Notes: a model not told the origin generated them from the sequence alone. A stretch of 64,000 nucleotides of DNA from Propionispira arboris (GCF_900109225.1 NZ_FNZK01000004.1:1-64000), one strand, 5' to 3'. Positions 37,995 through 47,827 are shown, numbered from the stretch's first letter. A program made the numbers and translations.

Positions 37995-39353
37995 ATGGAT
38001 AAAAAATTAACAGCATCATCGTATGTCTTAATTGGGTCTATGTTGTTTGGTTTGTTTTTTGGGGCAGGAAATTTGATTTTTCCGGTACATATGGGGCAAG
38101 AAGCAGGAAACAGTGTTTTTGCTGCAACGATTGGTTTTTTGGTTACTGGCATCGGATTGCCTTTTCTAGGAGTTGTGGCAATTGGTATTTCTAAAAGTGA
38201 TGGTTTGTTTGGGTTAGCTAGCCGAGTTCATCCATTTTATGGTTATGCTATGACGGTTTTGCTTTATTTAACAATCGGTCCGTTTTTTGCTTTACCAAGA
38301 ACGGGTACGGTTTCCTATGAAATAGGAATTGTTCCTTATATGAATCCAGTTTATCAGTCTTTTGGCTTAGCTTGCTTTACGGTTGTATTTTTTCTTGTTG
38401 CACTTGTTTTTTCATTAAGACCAAATAAAATTTTGACTTGGATTGGGAAAATTCTCAATCCTCTGTTTTTGATCTTTTTAGCATTTTTAATTTTTAGTAG
38501 TTTTTTTTCTCCGATGGGAATTGTGATGAATGCACCAATTCATGGAGCTTATGTGACAGAACCATTTTTTAAAGGTTTTACTGAAGGTTATAATACGATG
38601 GATGCACTGGCGTCTTTGGCTTTTGGTATTATTGTGGTTCAAACATTAAAGGAGTTAGGGGTGAAAAGCCCGAGAGGGATTGCGGTTGGTACAGTGAAAG
38701 CTGGCGCGGTCAGCGTGCTTTTGATGGGTATGATCTACAGCTGTTTAGCTTATATCGGTGCAACAAGTGTGGCACAATATGAACTTTCCGCAAATGGTGG
38801 CACGGCCTTGGCCCAGATTGCCAAGTATTATTTTGGCTCAGCAGGAAGTCTGCTGCTGGCAATTATTGTAACGCTGGCCTGCTTAAAAACAGCCATTGGT
38901 TTAATTACTGCTTGTGCGGAAACTTTTAAAGAACTATTTCCCTCACTGCTTAGTTATCGTTCGTATGTCATTTTATTTACGATTGTTTCCTGTTTAATTG
39001 CTAATGTTGGCTTGACACAGATCATTTCTTTATCAATTCCAATCTTAATGTTTTTATATCCATTAGCGATTACCTTGATTATCTTGGCATTTTTATCGCC
39101 TTTATTTAAGCATAGACAAAGTGTTTATTTATTGACGACGATTTTTACTTTGTTTGCCAGTGTGGGGGATGCATTCAACGCGATACCTGACAATATGAAA
39201 AATGAAGCTTTTATTCAAAAAATCTTGTTGTTCTATCAGAGCTGCCTGCCGTTTTTTGATATGGGTATGGGCTGGGTAATTCCCATGCTGTTTGGTTTGT
39301 CACTGGGGTGGATTATTGGTCTATGCCAAAGAAAATCAGTGAGATCTTATTAA
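37995..39353 (+). CDS. brnQ: Branched-chain amino acid transporter BrnQ (LIVCS family)
   Basis: This 452-residue integral membrane protein imports leucine, isoleucine and valine with Na+ or H+. About 12 hydrophobic helices are spread along its length. The N-terminal signature SSYVLIGSMLFGLFFGAGNLIFP and the GPFFALPRTGTVSYE block are typical. ATG 37995 gives the family-like start, but the nearest purine-rich sequence (GGAAAGG) is about 15 nt upstream, so the start is not certain; ATG 37953 is the alternative. No T-box or leader peptide was recognised in the 170-nt upstream gap. Confidence 0.9.
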   Translation: MDKKLTASSYVLIGSMLFGLFFGAGNLIFPVHMGQEAGNSVFAATIGFLVTGIGLPFLGVVAIGISKSDGLFGLASRVHPFYGYAMTVLLYLTIGPFFALPRTGTVSYEIGIVPYMNPVYQSFGLACFTVVFFLVALVFSLRPNKILTWIGKILNPLFLIFLAFLIFSSFFSPMGIVMNAPIHGAYVTEPFFKGFTEGYNTMDALASLAFGIIVVQTLKELGVKSPRGIAVGTVKAGAVSVLLMGMIYSCLAYIGATSVAQYELSANGGTALAQIAKYYFGSAGSLLLAIIVTLACLKTAIGLITACAETFKELFPSLLSYRSYVILFTIVSCLIANVGLTQIISLSIPILMFLYPLAITLIILAFLSPLFKHRQSVYLLTTIFTLFASVGDAFNAIPDNMKNEAFIQKILLFYQSCLPFFDMGMGWVIPMLFGLSLGWIIGLCQRKSVRSY

Positions 39354-39412
39354 ACACGGTATTGTTTTGGGGATAAGGGAGAAGACTCATATAGTTTTCA
39401 ATTGTATTTCAA

Positions 39413-39441
39413 TAGACATTGTTTATATTGTATTGTAGAAT
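39413..39441 (+). promoter_or_regulatory. Promoter of the riboswitch-controlled c-di-GMP operon
   Basis: TAGACA (39413-39418), 17-nt spacer, TAGAAT (39436-39441), ending about 30 nt before the riboswitch aptamer. Confidence 0.45.
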
Positions 39442-39472
39442 GTCTATATATAATTAAAAATAATCGTTGTTT

Positions 39473-39562
39473 TCCAAATAGCAAACCTATTGAAAAATAG
39501 GGACGCAAAGCCGTGGGTCTAAAGATATTATAAGTCTATGACTGCCAGGTTGCATCAGGATG
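39473..39562 (+). ncRNA. c-di-GMP-I (GEMM) riboswitch aptamer
   Basis: The core AGCAAACCTATTGAAAAATAG-GGACGCAAAGCC has the hallmark AAACC, GAAA tetraloop and GGACGCAAAGCC conserved in GEMM-I; the 3' part CTGCCAGGTTGC completes the aptamer. It binds c-di-GMP. The 3' aptamer strand is also the 5' arm of the downstream terminator, forming the expression platform. It controls the diguanylate cyclase and HD-GYP genes that follow. Exact ends are approximate. Confidence 0.9.
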
Positions 39563-39590
39563 TGTTATGGTGTAATCTGGCGGTCTTTTA
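39540..39590 (+). terminator. Riboswitch-controlled intrinsic terminator
   Basis: A 15-bp stem (39540-39554 with 39571-39585; GACTGCCAGGTTGCA with TGTAATCTGGCGGTC, three G-T pairs) ends in TTTTATAG. Its 5' arm lies inside the aptamer, so c-di-GMP binding should prevent the terminator from forming and turn expression ON. Confidence 0.8.
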
Positions 39591-39641
39591 TAGTATATAA
39601 AGATGAGTGGATCTCTTGATTAAGAAAGTGGGAAGGGAAAT

Positions 39642-40589
39642 ATGGATTTAGAAAAGCAAACGATTCTTATTGTTGATGATGTATATTTTAATGCGAAAAT
39701 TATTGAAGATATTTTATGTGAGGATTATGAGGTAGTTACAGCACGATCAGGTAAAGAATGTTTAGAATATGTAAAATCAACAAAAATTGATTTGATTATA
39801 TTGGATGTTGTTATGCCTGATATGGATGGCTATGAGGTTTGCCGGAAACTGAAAGCAAATCCTGCCACGAAAAAAATTCCTGTGATTTTTTTGTCAGGTC
39901 GCGGAGAAAGTCAAAATGAAACAAAAGGGCTGGAACTAGGAGCCGTTGATTATATTATTAGACCAATTCATCCTTTGGTGATTAAAGCTCGTATCAAAAA
40001 TCATTTAGCACTAAAAAACCAAAGAGATATTTTGGAGAAATTTTCCTTTCGTGATGCGTTAACGGGCATATTTAATAGGCGTTATTTGGATGAGGCCTTA
40101 AAAAAAGAATGGCATGGTTCATTGCGTAAAGGGGAAGTTTTATCTGCCTTATTGATTGACATCGACTATTTTAAAAAATATAATGATTTCTATGGACATG
40201 TAGCAGGAGATCAATGCTTATGTATGGTAGCGGAAGCATTGCAAAAGTCAAGCCTTCGTGCCGGAGATGTGGTCGCACGTTATGGTGGTGAAGAATTTAT
40301 GGTTATTCTACCAGCAACGCCGCAGCAAGGGGCGGTTTGTATTGCGCAGCGCATCCAAAATAATATTGCAGCATTGAAAATTGAAAATGAAAAATCCCCC
40401 GTTGATACATATATTACCGTAAGTACAGGGATTGCTTCGACGATACCGATGATTACGGGCGGACAAAAAGAGTTGGTCGAGATGGCGGATTTAGCTTTAT
40501 ATAAAGTGAAAAACAATGGACGAAATGCATATCAGGTCTTTTTGGATACAGACTTCAAGAAATCTCGTTCATTGCGTCCACGTACATAA
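39642..40589 (+). CDS. Response regulator with GGDEF output (diguanylate cyclase)
   Basis: This 315-residue protein makes the second messenger c-di-GMP from two GTP. The receiver domain (about residues 1-125) has the acidic pocket near IVDDV, the phospho-acceptor Asp in DLIILDVVMPDMDGYEV and the Lys/Pro end region (here IIRPIHPL in place of the usual KP). The GGDEF domain follows (DALTGIFNRRYLDEAL to the C-terminus) with an intact GGEEF active site and an RAGD inhibitory I-site five residues upstream. It is preceded by a c-di-GMP riboswitch and followed by an HD-GYP phosphodiesterase, so the enzyme's own product controls its transcript. The start is ATG 39642 with AAGGG upstream. No cognate kinase is adjacent. 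Confidence 0.93.
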   Translation: MDLEKQTILIVDDVYFNAKIIEDILCEDYEVVTARSGKECLEYVKSTKIDLIILDVVMPDMDGYEVCRKLKANPATKKIPVIFLSGRGESQNETKGLELGAVDYIIRPIHPLVIKARIKNHLALKNQRDILEKFSFRDALTGIFNRRYLDEALKKEWHGSLRKGEVLSALLIDIDYFKKYNDFYGHVAGDQCLCMVAEALQKSSLRAGDVVARYGGEEFMVILPATPQQGAVCIAQRIQNNIAALKIENEKSPVDTYITVSTGIASTIPMITGGQKELVEMADLALYKVKNNGRNAYQVFLDTDFKKSRSLRPRT

Positions 40590-40644
40590 GCGTTTGTGCT
40601 CCTAACTAATTTTAACATGTTTCTGTTTTGGAAGAGGACATACT

Positions 40645-41904
40645 ATGCGCTTTTTTGATATACATCCTGTGAATTTAGTCAAAGCCTTGTCGATGGCATT
40701 AGAGTTATCGATTAATGGAATGTCGAGACATCATTGGCAGACGGCTATGATTTGCAAGAAAATTGCCGATCAGATCTCAATGAATGCAACGGAGCAGCGT
40801 ACGTTGGTTTTTGCGGCGTTGCTGCATGATATTGGAGCTGCGTCCAGCTGGGACGAGCGGCAAAAAATACAGCAGACGGATACGTTTGAAAAAAGAAGCC
40901 TGGGAGCACATGCTGAAGCAGGCTATTTGTTGTTGAAAGATTCACCGCAGCTGGGATACTTGGCACAGAGCATCCGCTATCACCATGATTACTGGTGTGG
41001 TGGAAATAAAAGCGGGCTGAAGGGGTCGCAGATTCCATTAGTAAGCCGGATCATTCATTTAGCGGATCGAGTACAAATTCTGATCCATCATAATCAATCA
41101 ATTTTTGCCCAACGGGAAAAGATATTGGAATCCATTGATCGATCAAGCGGGATTGTCTTTGATCCATTATTAGTGAAAGCGGCTCACGAAATTATGCAAG
41201 CGGAGAGCTTTTGGCTTGATTTAGTCAACGCCAGTTATTATGAAAATTTCTTTAAAACCTTGGATGTTTATGGATCTGTTCGCTATTCTTCCGATGATGC
41301 CATTCAAATTGCAAATATTTTTGCCAAAATAATTGATAAAATTAGTAAATTTACGGCGCATCATTCACGGAGTGTGACGAAAACGGCTGTTTTTTTAGCT
41401 AAACTTGAAGGTTTTAGTGAAGATGATGTGAAAAGCATGGAAATTGCCGGATTACTGCATGACTTGGGGAAATTAGCGGTCCCAAATGCTATTTTGGAGA
41501 AACCGGGTAAATTGACGGCAGAAGAAGTCGTGATTGTTCGACAGCATACCTATTATACGTATCGCATATTAGAACAGATTGATCATTTTGAAGTTATTGC
41601 CCAATGGGCAGCCTATCACCATGAAACATTAGATGGACAAGGGTATCCATTTCGTATTGGCGGTAAAGATTTGTCTTTGGGATCACGAATTTTGGCTGTA
41701 GCGGATATTTTTGTTGCCCTTACTGAAACGCGTCCTTATCGTGAGAGTTTACCAAAGCAAAAAGTGCAGGATATCATGACCAATATGGTAAAGCAAAACA
41801 AAATTGATGGAAATGTCCTAAAAACTCTATTTGATCATTATGATGATGCCGTATTATTAGTTGATACTAGGCTGGCGGTAAAAGAAAATGAAAGATTTGC
41901 TTAA
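40645..41904 (+). CDS. HD-GYP domain c-di-GMP phosphodiesterase, two HD modules
   Basis: This 419-residue cytoplasmic protein should hydrolyse c-di-GMP. An N-terminal HD-like module (about residues 25-155) has HHWQT, LLHDIG and YHHDYW but lacks the GYP signature, so it looks degenerate or different in substrate. The C-terminal HD-GYP domain (about 230-400) is intact: HHSRSV, LLHDLGKLAVPNAIL, AAYHHETLDGQGYPFRI and DIFVALTETRPYR. It lies 55 nt after the diguanylate cyclase, in the same riboswitch-controlled transcript, so synthesis and breakdown are co-regulated. A terminator follows. Confidence 0.92.
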   Translation: MRFFDIHPVNLVKALSMALELSINGMSRHHWQTAMICKKIADQISMNATEQRTLVFAALLHDIGAASSWDERQKIQQTDTFEKRSLGAHAEAGYLLLKDSPQLGYLAQSIRYHHDYWCGGNKSGLKGSQIPLVSRIIHLADRVQILIHHNQSIFAQREKILESIDRSSGIVFDPLLVKAAHEIMQAESFWLDLVNASYYENFFKTLDVYGSVRYSSDDAIQIANIFAKIIDKISKFTAHHSRSVTKTAVFLAKLEGFSEDDVKSMEIAGLLHDLGKLAVPNAILEKPGKLTAEEVVIVRQHTYYTYRILEQIDHFEVIAQWAAYHHETLDGQGYPFRIGGKDLSLGSRILAVADIFVALTETRPYRESLPKQKVQDIMTNMVKQNKIDGNVLKTLFDHYDDAVLLVDTRLAVKENERFA

Positions 41905-41910
41905 ATATGG

Positions 41911-41942
41911 AAAAACCGACTCGTTAATGAGCCGGTTTTTTA
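41911..41942. terminator. Terminator after the c-di-GMP operon
   Basis: AAAAACCGACTC (41911-41922) pairs with GAGCCGGTTTTT (41929-41940; one mismatch), with a T-run. Confidence 0.85.
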
Positions 41943-42151
41943 TGTACAATTTTACAAAAAGCAATATCATATACATAATGGAGTCGTTTATACATAAAAA
42001 TCACAAAAAAATAATTAAAATATAAAAGTACACTGATAATGGATTATTATTCTGAAAAATATATATGGATTTGTATTGTAATATAAATGTTTTTTGTTTA
42101 CGGACTTAATAAAATCAAGAAAAAATATTTTGTGAAAAAATAATTTAGTCC

Positions 42152-42180
42152 TTTATTATATAAAAATATAGTGCTATAAT
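42152..42180 (+). promoter_or_regulatory. Putative promoter of the peptide transporter
   Basis: TTTATT (42152-42157), 17 nt, TATAAT (42175-42180), 43 nt before the gene. The rest of the gap (41943-42201) is AT-rich without recognisable features. Confidence 0.5.
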
Positions 42181-42201
42181 GTCCTCTGGCAGGAGAAATT
42201 T

Positions 42202-42264
42202 ATGGGAGTAGGAGAGCGAATAAATGGAAACAGTTCAAAAAGCAGGTCATCCGAAGGCTTTTAA
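42202..42264 (+). CDS. Possible 20-codon leader ORF overlapping the transporter start
   Basis: ATG 42202 has its own well-placed AGGAG and reads 20 codons (MGVGERINGNSSKSRSSEGF) to TAA 42262-42264, crossing the transporter start at 42224 in another frame. It could couple or attenuate translation of the transporter; it may also be chance. No homology is known to me. Confidence 0.25.
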   Translation: MGVGERINGNSSKSRSSEGF

Positions 42265-43690
42265 TATGATTTTTTTCTTGGAGTTTTGGGAACGGTTTGG
42301 TTATTATGGTCTACAGGCAGTATTAGCTTCTTTTTTTGTTAAAAGTTTAGGTATGGATGATGCAGAATCTTTCGTAGTCTTTGGGGCTTTTAGTGCCATG
42401 GTGTATGGTTATGTATCAATTGGCGGCTATATCGGAGATAAGGTGCTCGGAACGCAGCGAACAATCTTATTAGGTGCCGTAACTTTAATGTTAGGCTACA
42501 CTTTGATGGCTATTGCTGGCAGTGATAAGAGTATGGTGTTTCTGGCACTGGGGTTTGTTGCTTGTGGTAATGGGCTTTTTAAGGCAAATCCATCGAGTTT
42601 ATTATCGAAAGTGTATCAAAATAATGAAGCACAGCTCGATAGTGCTTTTACAATGTATTATATGGCAGTTAATGTGGGGTCGTTTTTTTCGATGATTCTG
42701 GTGCCAATTGTTGGCGGAAGTTATGGGCTGGATCTTGGTTTTGGCATTTGTGCCGCTGGCCTTGTAATTGCAATTCTTAATTTTATCTTTTTCCGGCGCT
42801 TGGTAAAAGGGCTTGATTCACCAGTTGGTAAAGAACCACTGTCAATGCGGAAATTTGCTGTGGTTGTGCTGGGGCTTTTACTGGCGATTTTTGTATCAGC
42901 TTGGATGCTGACAAATTTAATGGTGGCGCACTGGTTTTTGGCAATCGTTGGTACCGGGGTATTTTTAGTATTTTTTAAGATGATTTTTGAAGCAAAAGGT
43001 GCTGAACGCAGTAAACTGATTGCTGCTTTTGTTTTGATCATTGAAGCGATTGTCTTTTTTACGTTATATCAGCAAATGCCAACATCTTTGAATTTTTTTG
43101 CTATAAAGAATGTTGAACATTCGCTTTTGGGAATGACAATCAATGATCCGGAAGTTTTCCAGACCTTGAATCCGTTTTGGATTATGTTGGCGAGTCCAAT
43201 ACTAGCTTGGTTATACACACATTTTGGTAAAAAAGACCAGGATATGTCAATGCCAGGGAAATTTGCTTTTGGCATGTGTTTATGTGCAATTAGTTTTTTG
43301 ATTTTAGGATTTTCGGCGAAATTTGCGAATGCACAGGGCATTGTATCGGTTTGGTGGCTGGTGGCTTCCTATTTTTTCCAAAGTATGGGAGAACTTTTGA
43401 TCAGCGGATTGGGATTATCGATGATTTCTAAATTGGTACCACAACGGATGATTGGTTTTCTAATGGGAGCCTGGTTTTTGACAACAGCGATTGCAGCGGT
43501 TATTGGCGGCTGGGTAGCTACACTTACAACTGTACCGAAAAGTGTCGTTGATCCATTGGTTACATTGCCAATTTATGCAAACGTATTTAATGAAATAGGG
43601 ATCGTCACGGTTGTGATTGCTATTCTTATGATTGCAACTGTACCAACATTGAATCGTTTGATCAATAAAAAAGATCGTGTAGAAAATTAA
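42224..43690 (+). CDS. POT family proton-dependent oligopeptide transporter
   Basis: This 488-residue membrane protein of the MFS/POT (PTR2) group takes up di- and tripeptides with protons. The N-terminal EFWERFGYYGLQAVLASFF motif carries the ExxER-type residues coupling proton movement in the family, and about 14 hydrophobic helices follow. The highly conserved central part includes FKANPSSLLSKVY and the MYYMAVNVGSFFS segment. The ribosome-binding site is TAGGAG 8 nt before ATG 42224. A hairpin terminator closes the gene. Confidence 0.92.
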   Translation: METVQKAGHPKAFNMIFFLEFWERFGYYGLQAVLASFFVKSLGMDDAESFVVFGAFSAMVYGYVSIGGYIGDKVLGTQRTILLGAVTLMLGYTLMAIAGSDKSMVFLALGFVACGNGLFKANPSSLLSKVYQNNEAQLDSAFTMYYMAVNVGSFFSMILVPIVGGSYGLDLGFGICAAGLVIAILNFIFFRRLVKGLDSPVGKEPLSMRKFAVVVLGLLLAIFVSAWMLTNLMVAHWFLAIVGTGVFLVFFKMIFEAKGAERSKLIAAFVLIIEAIVFFTLYQQMPTSLNFFAIKNVEHSLLGMTINDPEVFQTLNPFWIMLASPILAWLYTHFGKKDQDMSMPGKFAFGMCLCAISFLILGFSAKFANAQGIVSVWWLVASYFFQSMGELLISGLGLSMISKLVPQRMIGFLMGAWFLTTAIAAVIGGWVATLTTVPKSVVDPLVTLPIYANVFNEIGIVTVVIAILMIATVPTLNRLINKKDRVEN

Positions 43691-43723
43691 GTCTCAATTA
43701 ATTTTGCGAACCAAGTAAAGTAT

Positions 43724-43768
43724 AAGCGTGTATTTTATCTCAGCGAGACGAAATACACGCTTGTTTTT
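43724..43768. terminator. Terminator after the peptide transporter
   Basis: AAGCGTGTATTT with AAATACACGCTT, extended by an inner TCTC/GAGA-type stem, is followed by TTTTT. Confidence 0.85.
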
Positions 43769-43951
43769 ATACTTTTATGTGCGGTACTACAGGCTCTTTG
43801 TATTTCTCTGGATAAATTAAATATATTTTCTCAATTGAGAAGGTTTTAACCGCTTGCATCGGGAAGATATCTAGTGGCATAATTATAAATGGTAGAGGAA
43901 ATCCAAGGAACTATTTTATTGGTAAAGTTTCTTCCGAGGGAGATGAAAGCG

Positions 43952-45013
43952 ATGGAAAGATGGTCATTGTCGATGCAGACAAAAGTTAAGTTATTGGCCG
44001 CTGGAACCGCAATTCTGGCAGTATTTGCAGGGACTTTATTCTGGTATTTTTCATATTATACAAAAACACCGGAATATTCACTGAAAATGATTCAAGAAGC
44101 AGTAGTAAAACATGATATGGTTAAATTTCAAAAATACGTGGATATGGATAGTACATTAACAAAGGCTTGTGATGCGATGATGGAAGGGCTGATTGAAACC
44201 GAACGCCCTATGCCGGAGGAAGCGAAAGTAGCATTAAGTGGGTTTGCTAAAATGTTTAAAGCCCCGATCGTAGCAGCTTTTAAGGGCAGTATCAATCATT
44301 ATATTGAATCGGGAAAATGGGATGATGATGCATCAAAAGTTGTAGATCAGGGGATTCCGATTGATTCGGATATGATTTTAAGCAAATCAGGTATCAAAGA
44401 TATGCAATTTGAAAGTATTGAATATACTAAAATGGACGAAGCGGATGACAGTGCTGTCGTTGGTCTTAAAATTTTTGATCAAGAGGCCAATGCTCCGTTT
44501 GTGTTAGAATTTTTAATGAAAAAAACAGAGAATGGAATCTGGCGAATCACGGAAATAAAAAATTTCAAAGAATATATTGTTTTATTGTCCGATGCCCGGC
44601 GTCAGCAAATGAAAGCGTATATTGACACAACGCAAGTTTTAATGGCAAATCATGATAAAAACGTGTTTGATATTGAGCAAAAAATGAAAACAATTTTACT
44701 AACTAGTAATTTGGGTAATGAGAACGTGCGAATGGATCTCAAAAAAATTGTTAAAGAGGAGCTTCTGCTTGATTGGAATGAACGAATGGAAGCGCTAAAT
44801 AAAATTGAAGTTCCAGAAGCGGCACAAACATTGCAGCGATTACGCCTTAAAATATGTGATTTGCGAATCGGCTACTGTGAAAAATATGCACTTTGGCTTG
44901 ATAATAAAGATGTGAAACCATTAAAAGAAGCAAATGAGTTCTTGAAAGAAGCAAAGACACTTGAACATGAAGCGGAGTTCATTTCTAATAAAGTTAAAGC
45001 TGACACCAATTGA
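43952..45013 (+). CDS. Membrane-anchored protein, DUF2939-like
   Basis: This 353-residue protein has one N-terminal hydrophobic helix (about residues 14-33) and a large soluble remainder, probably outside the membrane. The segment after the helix (TPEYSLKMIQEAVVKHDMVKFQKYVDMDS) resembles the DUF2939 theme of residues P-x-Y...I..AV...D...Y-V-D. The C-terminal third is helical and charged, perhaps coiled-coil. ATG 43952 is preferred over an ATG 63 nt upstream because GAGGGAG lies 9 nt before it. Function is unknown. The next gene is 100 nt away. Confidence 0.6.
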   Translation: MERWSLSMQTKVKLLAAGTAILAVFAGTLFWYFSYYTKTPEYSLKMIQEAVVKHDMVKFQKYVDMDSTLTKACDAMMEGLIETERPMPEEAKVALSGFAKMFKAPIVAAFKGSINHYIESGKWDDDASKVVDQGIPIDSDMILSKSGIKDMQFESIEYTKMDEADDSAVVGLKIFDQEANAPFVLEFLMKKTENGIWRITEIKNFKEYIVLLSDARRQQMKAYIDTTQVLMANHDKNVFDIEQKMKTILLTSNLGNENVRMDLKKIVKEELLLDWNERMEALNKIEVPEAAQTLQRLRLKICDLRIGYCEKYALWLDNKDVKPLKEANEFLKEAKTLEHEAEFISNKVKADTN

Positions 45014-45112
45014 AATGAATCATTCTATTTGCTGAGTCCAGTAGGCATGTTTATAAACTTCGCTTCGAAAATTTGCGTATGATAAAATAGGTCATAAAAG
45101 AAGGGGCTATTG

Positions 45113-45664
45113 ATGATACGATTGATACGAGCATTGTCTTCATTGCATGGAGAACAATATACAGAGCCTTATATTGCGAAAGCAAAATTTGAGCGATATG
45201 GAAATTTAGTCGGCAAAGGCACACATACGAATATGATGGTTGAAAAAGAAAAAGCGAAGTTTGTTTTGATTATTATAGACTTATACGATAATGAGATTGT
45301 TCTGGCCAGACTTCGCATCACCTTATTCTTGCACGCAACAGAAAATTTAGTGCTGCCGGGTCATCATAGTATGCCAAAAGATGTACAGGTTTGGCGGAGT
45401 TTCACTAAGGAAGCCATCTATGATTTTTCCAAAGAAGCCGATGATACCAATCCGATTCATTTAACGGATCAACCGATTGTGCAGGGGCTGTTCTTACTGC
45501 GGACTTTGGCTGATTATTTTGGTGATATTAACTCGCTGGAAATGAAATTCATCAAACCATTATATGCAAACCAGATCGTTTACTTGCAGAAACACAGCGG
45601 AGAATTTATTGGTTATAATGGACATGAAATGATTTTTAAGGGAAAAGTTGATATAAACAAATAA
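45113..45664 (+). CDS. MaoC-like hotdog dehydratase-family protein
   Basis: This 183-residue protein ends with the hydratase-2 signature: YDFSKEADDTNPIHL (catalytic Asp and His of the (R)-hydratase fold) followed by PIVQGLFLLRTLADYF and a MKFIKPLYANQIVYL strand. The N-terminal half is divergent and I do not recognise it. A role in acyl-CoA or polyketide-like hydration is possible, but no metabolic neighbour points to a pathway. The start is ATG 45113 with AAGGGG 6 nt upstream; a TATGAT-like -10 is visible near 45079. Confidence 0.6.
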   Translation: MIRLIRALSSLHGEQYTEPYIAKAKFERYGNLVGKGTHTNMMVEKEKAKFVLIIIDLYDNEIVLARLRITLFLHATENLVLPGHHSMPKDVQVWRSFTKEAIYDFSKEADDTNPIHLTDQPIVQGLFLLRTLADYFGDINSLEMKFIKPLYANQIVYLQKHSGEFIGYNGHEMIFKGKVDINK

Positions 45665-45802
45665 AATACAATCATAGATTAAGTGGCATTAAATATTTTA
45701 TATGGCAGACGGATAGGCTGCTTTAATGCATTATATGTAGTTTTGCACCAAGAACCAAAACTATTTTTTAGATTATGCTGTTCAGGGAAGGATGGAAAAT
45801 CT

Positions 45803-47827
45803 ATGTTTAAAGATATATCTTTTAAAGGAAAAGTGCTTTTATTCATTTTACCTGTTACTATTTTAGGATTCCTTCTTTTATCGTTTGTTTCATACAAATA
45901 TGTAGATGCAGTCCTTGAAACGGAATTATTGGGTGGATCGCAGCGTGAAACAAAAGAGGTAGCGGAAAATATTGATGCCTGGCTCGACGCACGACTATTT
46001 GAAACGCAAACTGCCGCATCAAATCCGGCGGCTCGTAATGCTGTTGCCGATCCGGTTACAGCAACGAAAAATAATGAACATCGTTTTCAACTAATGCAGG
46101 AAAAATTGCCAAATACATACGACAGTGTAAGTTGGGGGTATTTTGACAATTCAGGAGTTTTATGGGGGCAGGCTGCTGCCGGACCAAAATTGATGTCAGT
46201 TGGAGATAAAGCTTGGTATAAAGAAACGATGCAAGGGCAAAAAAAATCATTTATGTCACCGCCCGTTGTTTCACAAGCTACAGGGAAAACGATTGTAAAT
46301 GCAATTTCATTAATTAAAGATAACAACAATAAAAATATTGGTATGGTTTTGGCAGCTATTTATGTTGAAGCCATCGCTCAGAAAGTACAAAACCTGAAAA
46401 TCGGCGACAGGGGATATGGCATCTTAATTGCGCAAGATGGCACCTTTGTTGTTCATCCAAGTGATGACTATATCATGAAGAAAAAAATCAGTGAGGATGA
46501 AGATCCTGAAATCAGGCAGCTGGGGACAAAAATGCTGGAGGGGCAAAGTGGTATTTATCGCTATACAACGCAATCTGGCGAAAAAAAGATTGCCTTTTTC
46601 GAAGCAATTCCGACAGCGGGCTGGAGCGTTGCTGCTGTTTCCTATGAAGATGAAATTTTTGCTGCAGCGCATAAAATTTTACTAATTATGATGGGGCTTT
46701 CTATTGTCGTGATCTTATTGATTTCTCTGGTTATTTGGTTTGCGGCAAAGAAACTGGTAAGACCACTTCAGACCATGGTTGAAACAATGAATGAGATGGC
46801 CGAAGGTGATTTTACCGAGAAACCAGCTCGCATTACAACACGGGATGAATTTGGTATGTTAGCACAGGCTATACGTGACATGCGAACGAAAGTCCGCAGC
46901 TTGATGAAGGCTGTTGGTGAATCGTCACAGACGCTGGCGGCTTCTTCACAAGAGCTTACCGCAACATCAGAACAGTCATCAGAGGCCTCGGACCAGGTTG
47001 CAGCATCCATTGCTACGATCGCACAAGGCATGACAACGCAGCTTGCAGCAGTGAAAGGTACGACCACTGCTGTGGAGGATTTGTCTTTGGCTATTCGCGA
47101 TGTTTCTAAAAATGCGAATGAAACGGCGACTAAAAGTGGTAATGCAGCAGCGGTGGCACAAAGTGGCGGCGAAAGCGTTACCAAGGCGATTGAGCAGATG
47201 AATCGAATTGAAAAGGCAACGAATGATTCCGTTCAAGTAGTTACGGTGTTAGGCGAAAGATCAAAAGAAATCGGACAAATTGTGGATACCATTTCGGGCA
47301 TAGCCGGACAGACAAATCTTCTGGCACTGAATGCTGCGATTGAAGCAGCTCGGGCGGGTGAGACAGGACGAGGCTTTGCGGTGGTTGCCGAAGAAGTCCG
47401 TAAACTTGCTGAAGGTTCACAGATGGCCGCGAAACAAATTTCTGATTTGATTATGGAAATTCAAAACGATACACACAATGCAGTTGTGGCTATGAACGAA
47501 GGCAGCCAACAGGTTAAGATTGGGACACAAGTAGTTGGCTCCACCGGAGAAGCATTCCACCAGATTGTGGGCTTTGTTCAGGAAGTATCTGCCCAGGCAC
47601 AGGATATCTCGGCAGCGATTGAACATATGGCCAATAATAGTGAACTGATTGTAGGGAATGTACAAAAAATTGATGGTTTAAGCAAAGATGCTGCTGAACA
47701 ATCAGAGACTGTGTCAGCTGCGACTCAGCAGCAGGCGGCTTCCATGCAAGATATTGCGAATGCCAGCCAAAATCTTGCATCTATGGCAGAAAAGCTGCAA
47801 CAGGAAGTACAGCAGTTTAAAATATAA
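45803..47827 (+). CDS. Methyl-accepting chemotaxis protein, dCache-HAMP-MCP
   Basis: This 674-residue receptor senses an extracellular small ligand. It has a TM1 near residues 9-31, a periplasm-facing dCache-type sensor domain (about 35-290, with the [17 protein letters not shown] and [21 protein letters not shown] segments), TM2 near 293-318 and a HAMP domain (about 320-372). The signalling domain contains the hairpin tip [41 protein letters not shown]. It ends with [12 protein letters not shown] 45803 is preferred over an upstream frame of 40 codons without family character. A strong terminator follows. Confidence 0.93.
   Translation: MFKDISFKGKVLLFILPVTILGFLLLSFVSYKYVDAVLETELLGGSQRETKEVAENIDAWLDARLFETQTAASNPAARNAVADPVTATKNNEHRFQLMQEKLPNTYDSVSWGYFDNSGVLWGQAAAGPKLMSVGDKAWYKETMQGQKKSFMSPPVVSQATGKTIVNAISLIKDNNNKNIGMVLAAIYVEAIAQKVQNLKIGDRGYGILIAQDGTFVVHPSDDYIMKKKISEDEDPEIRQLGTKMLEGQSGIYRYTTQSGEKKIAFFEAIPTAGWSVAAVSYEDEIFAAAHKILLIMMGLSIVVILLISLVIWFAAKKLVRPLQTMVETMNEMAEGDFTEKPARITTRDEFGMLAQAIRDMRTKVRSLMKAVGESSQTLAASSQELTATSEQSSEASDQVAASIATIAQGMTTQLAAVKGTTTAVEDLSLAIRDVSKNANETATKSGNAAAVAQSGGESVTKAIEQMNRIEKATNDSVQVVTVLGERSKEIGQIVDTISGIAGQTNLLALNAAIEAARAGETGRGFAVVAEEVRKLAEGSQMAAKQISDLIMEIQNDTHNAVVAMNEGSQQVKIGTQVVGSTGEAFHQIVGFVQEVSAQAQDISAAIEHMANNSELIVGNVQKIDGLSKDAAEQSETVSAATQQQAASMQDIANASQNLASMAEKLQQEVQQFKI

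Noticed and set aside
46768-47184. 138-residue reading frame opposite the chemoreceptor
   Set aside because: The MCP sequence explains it; the antisense frame is Ala/Ser/Val-rich without any motif.
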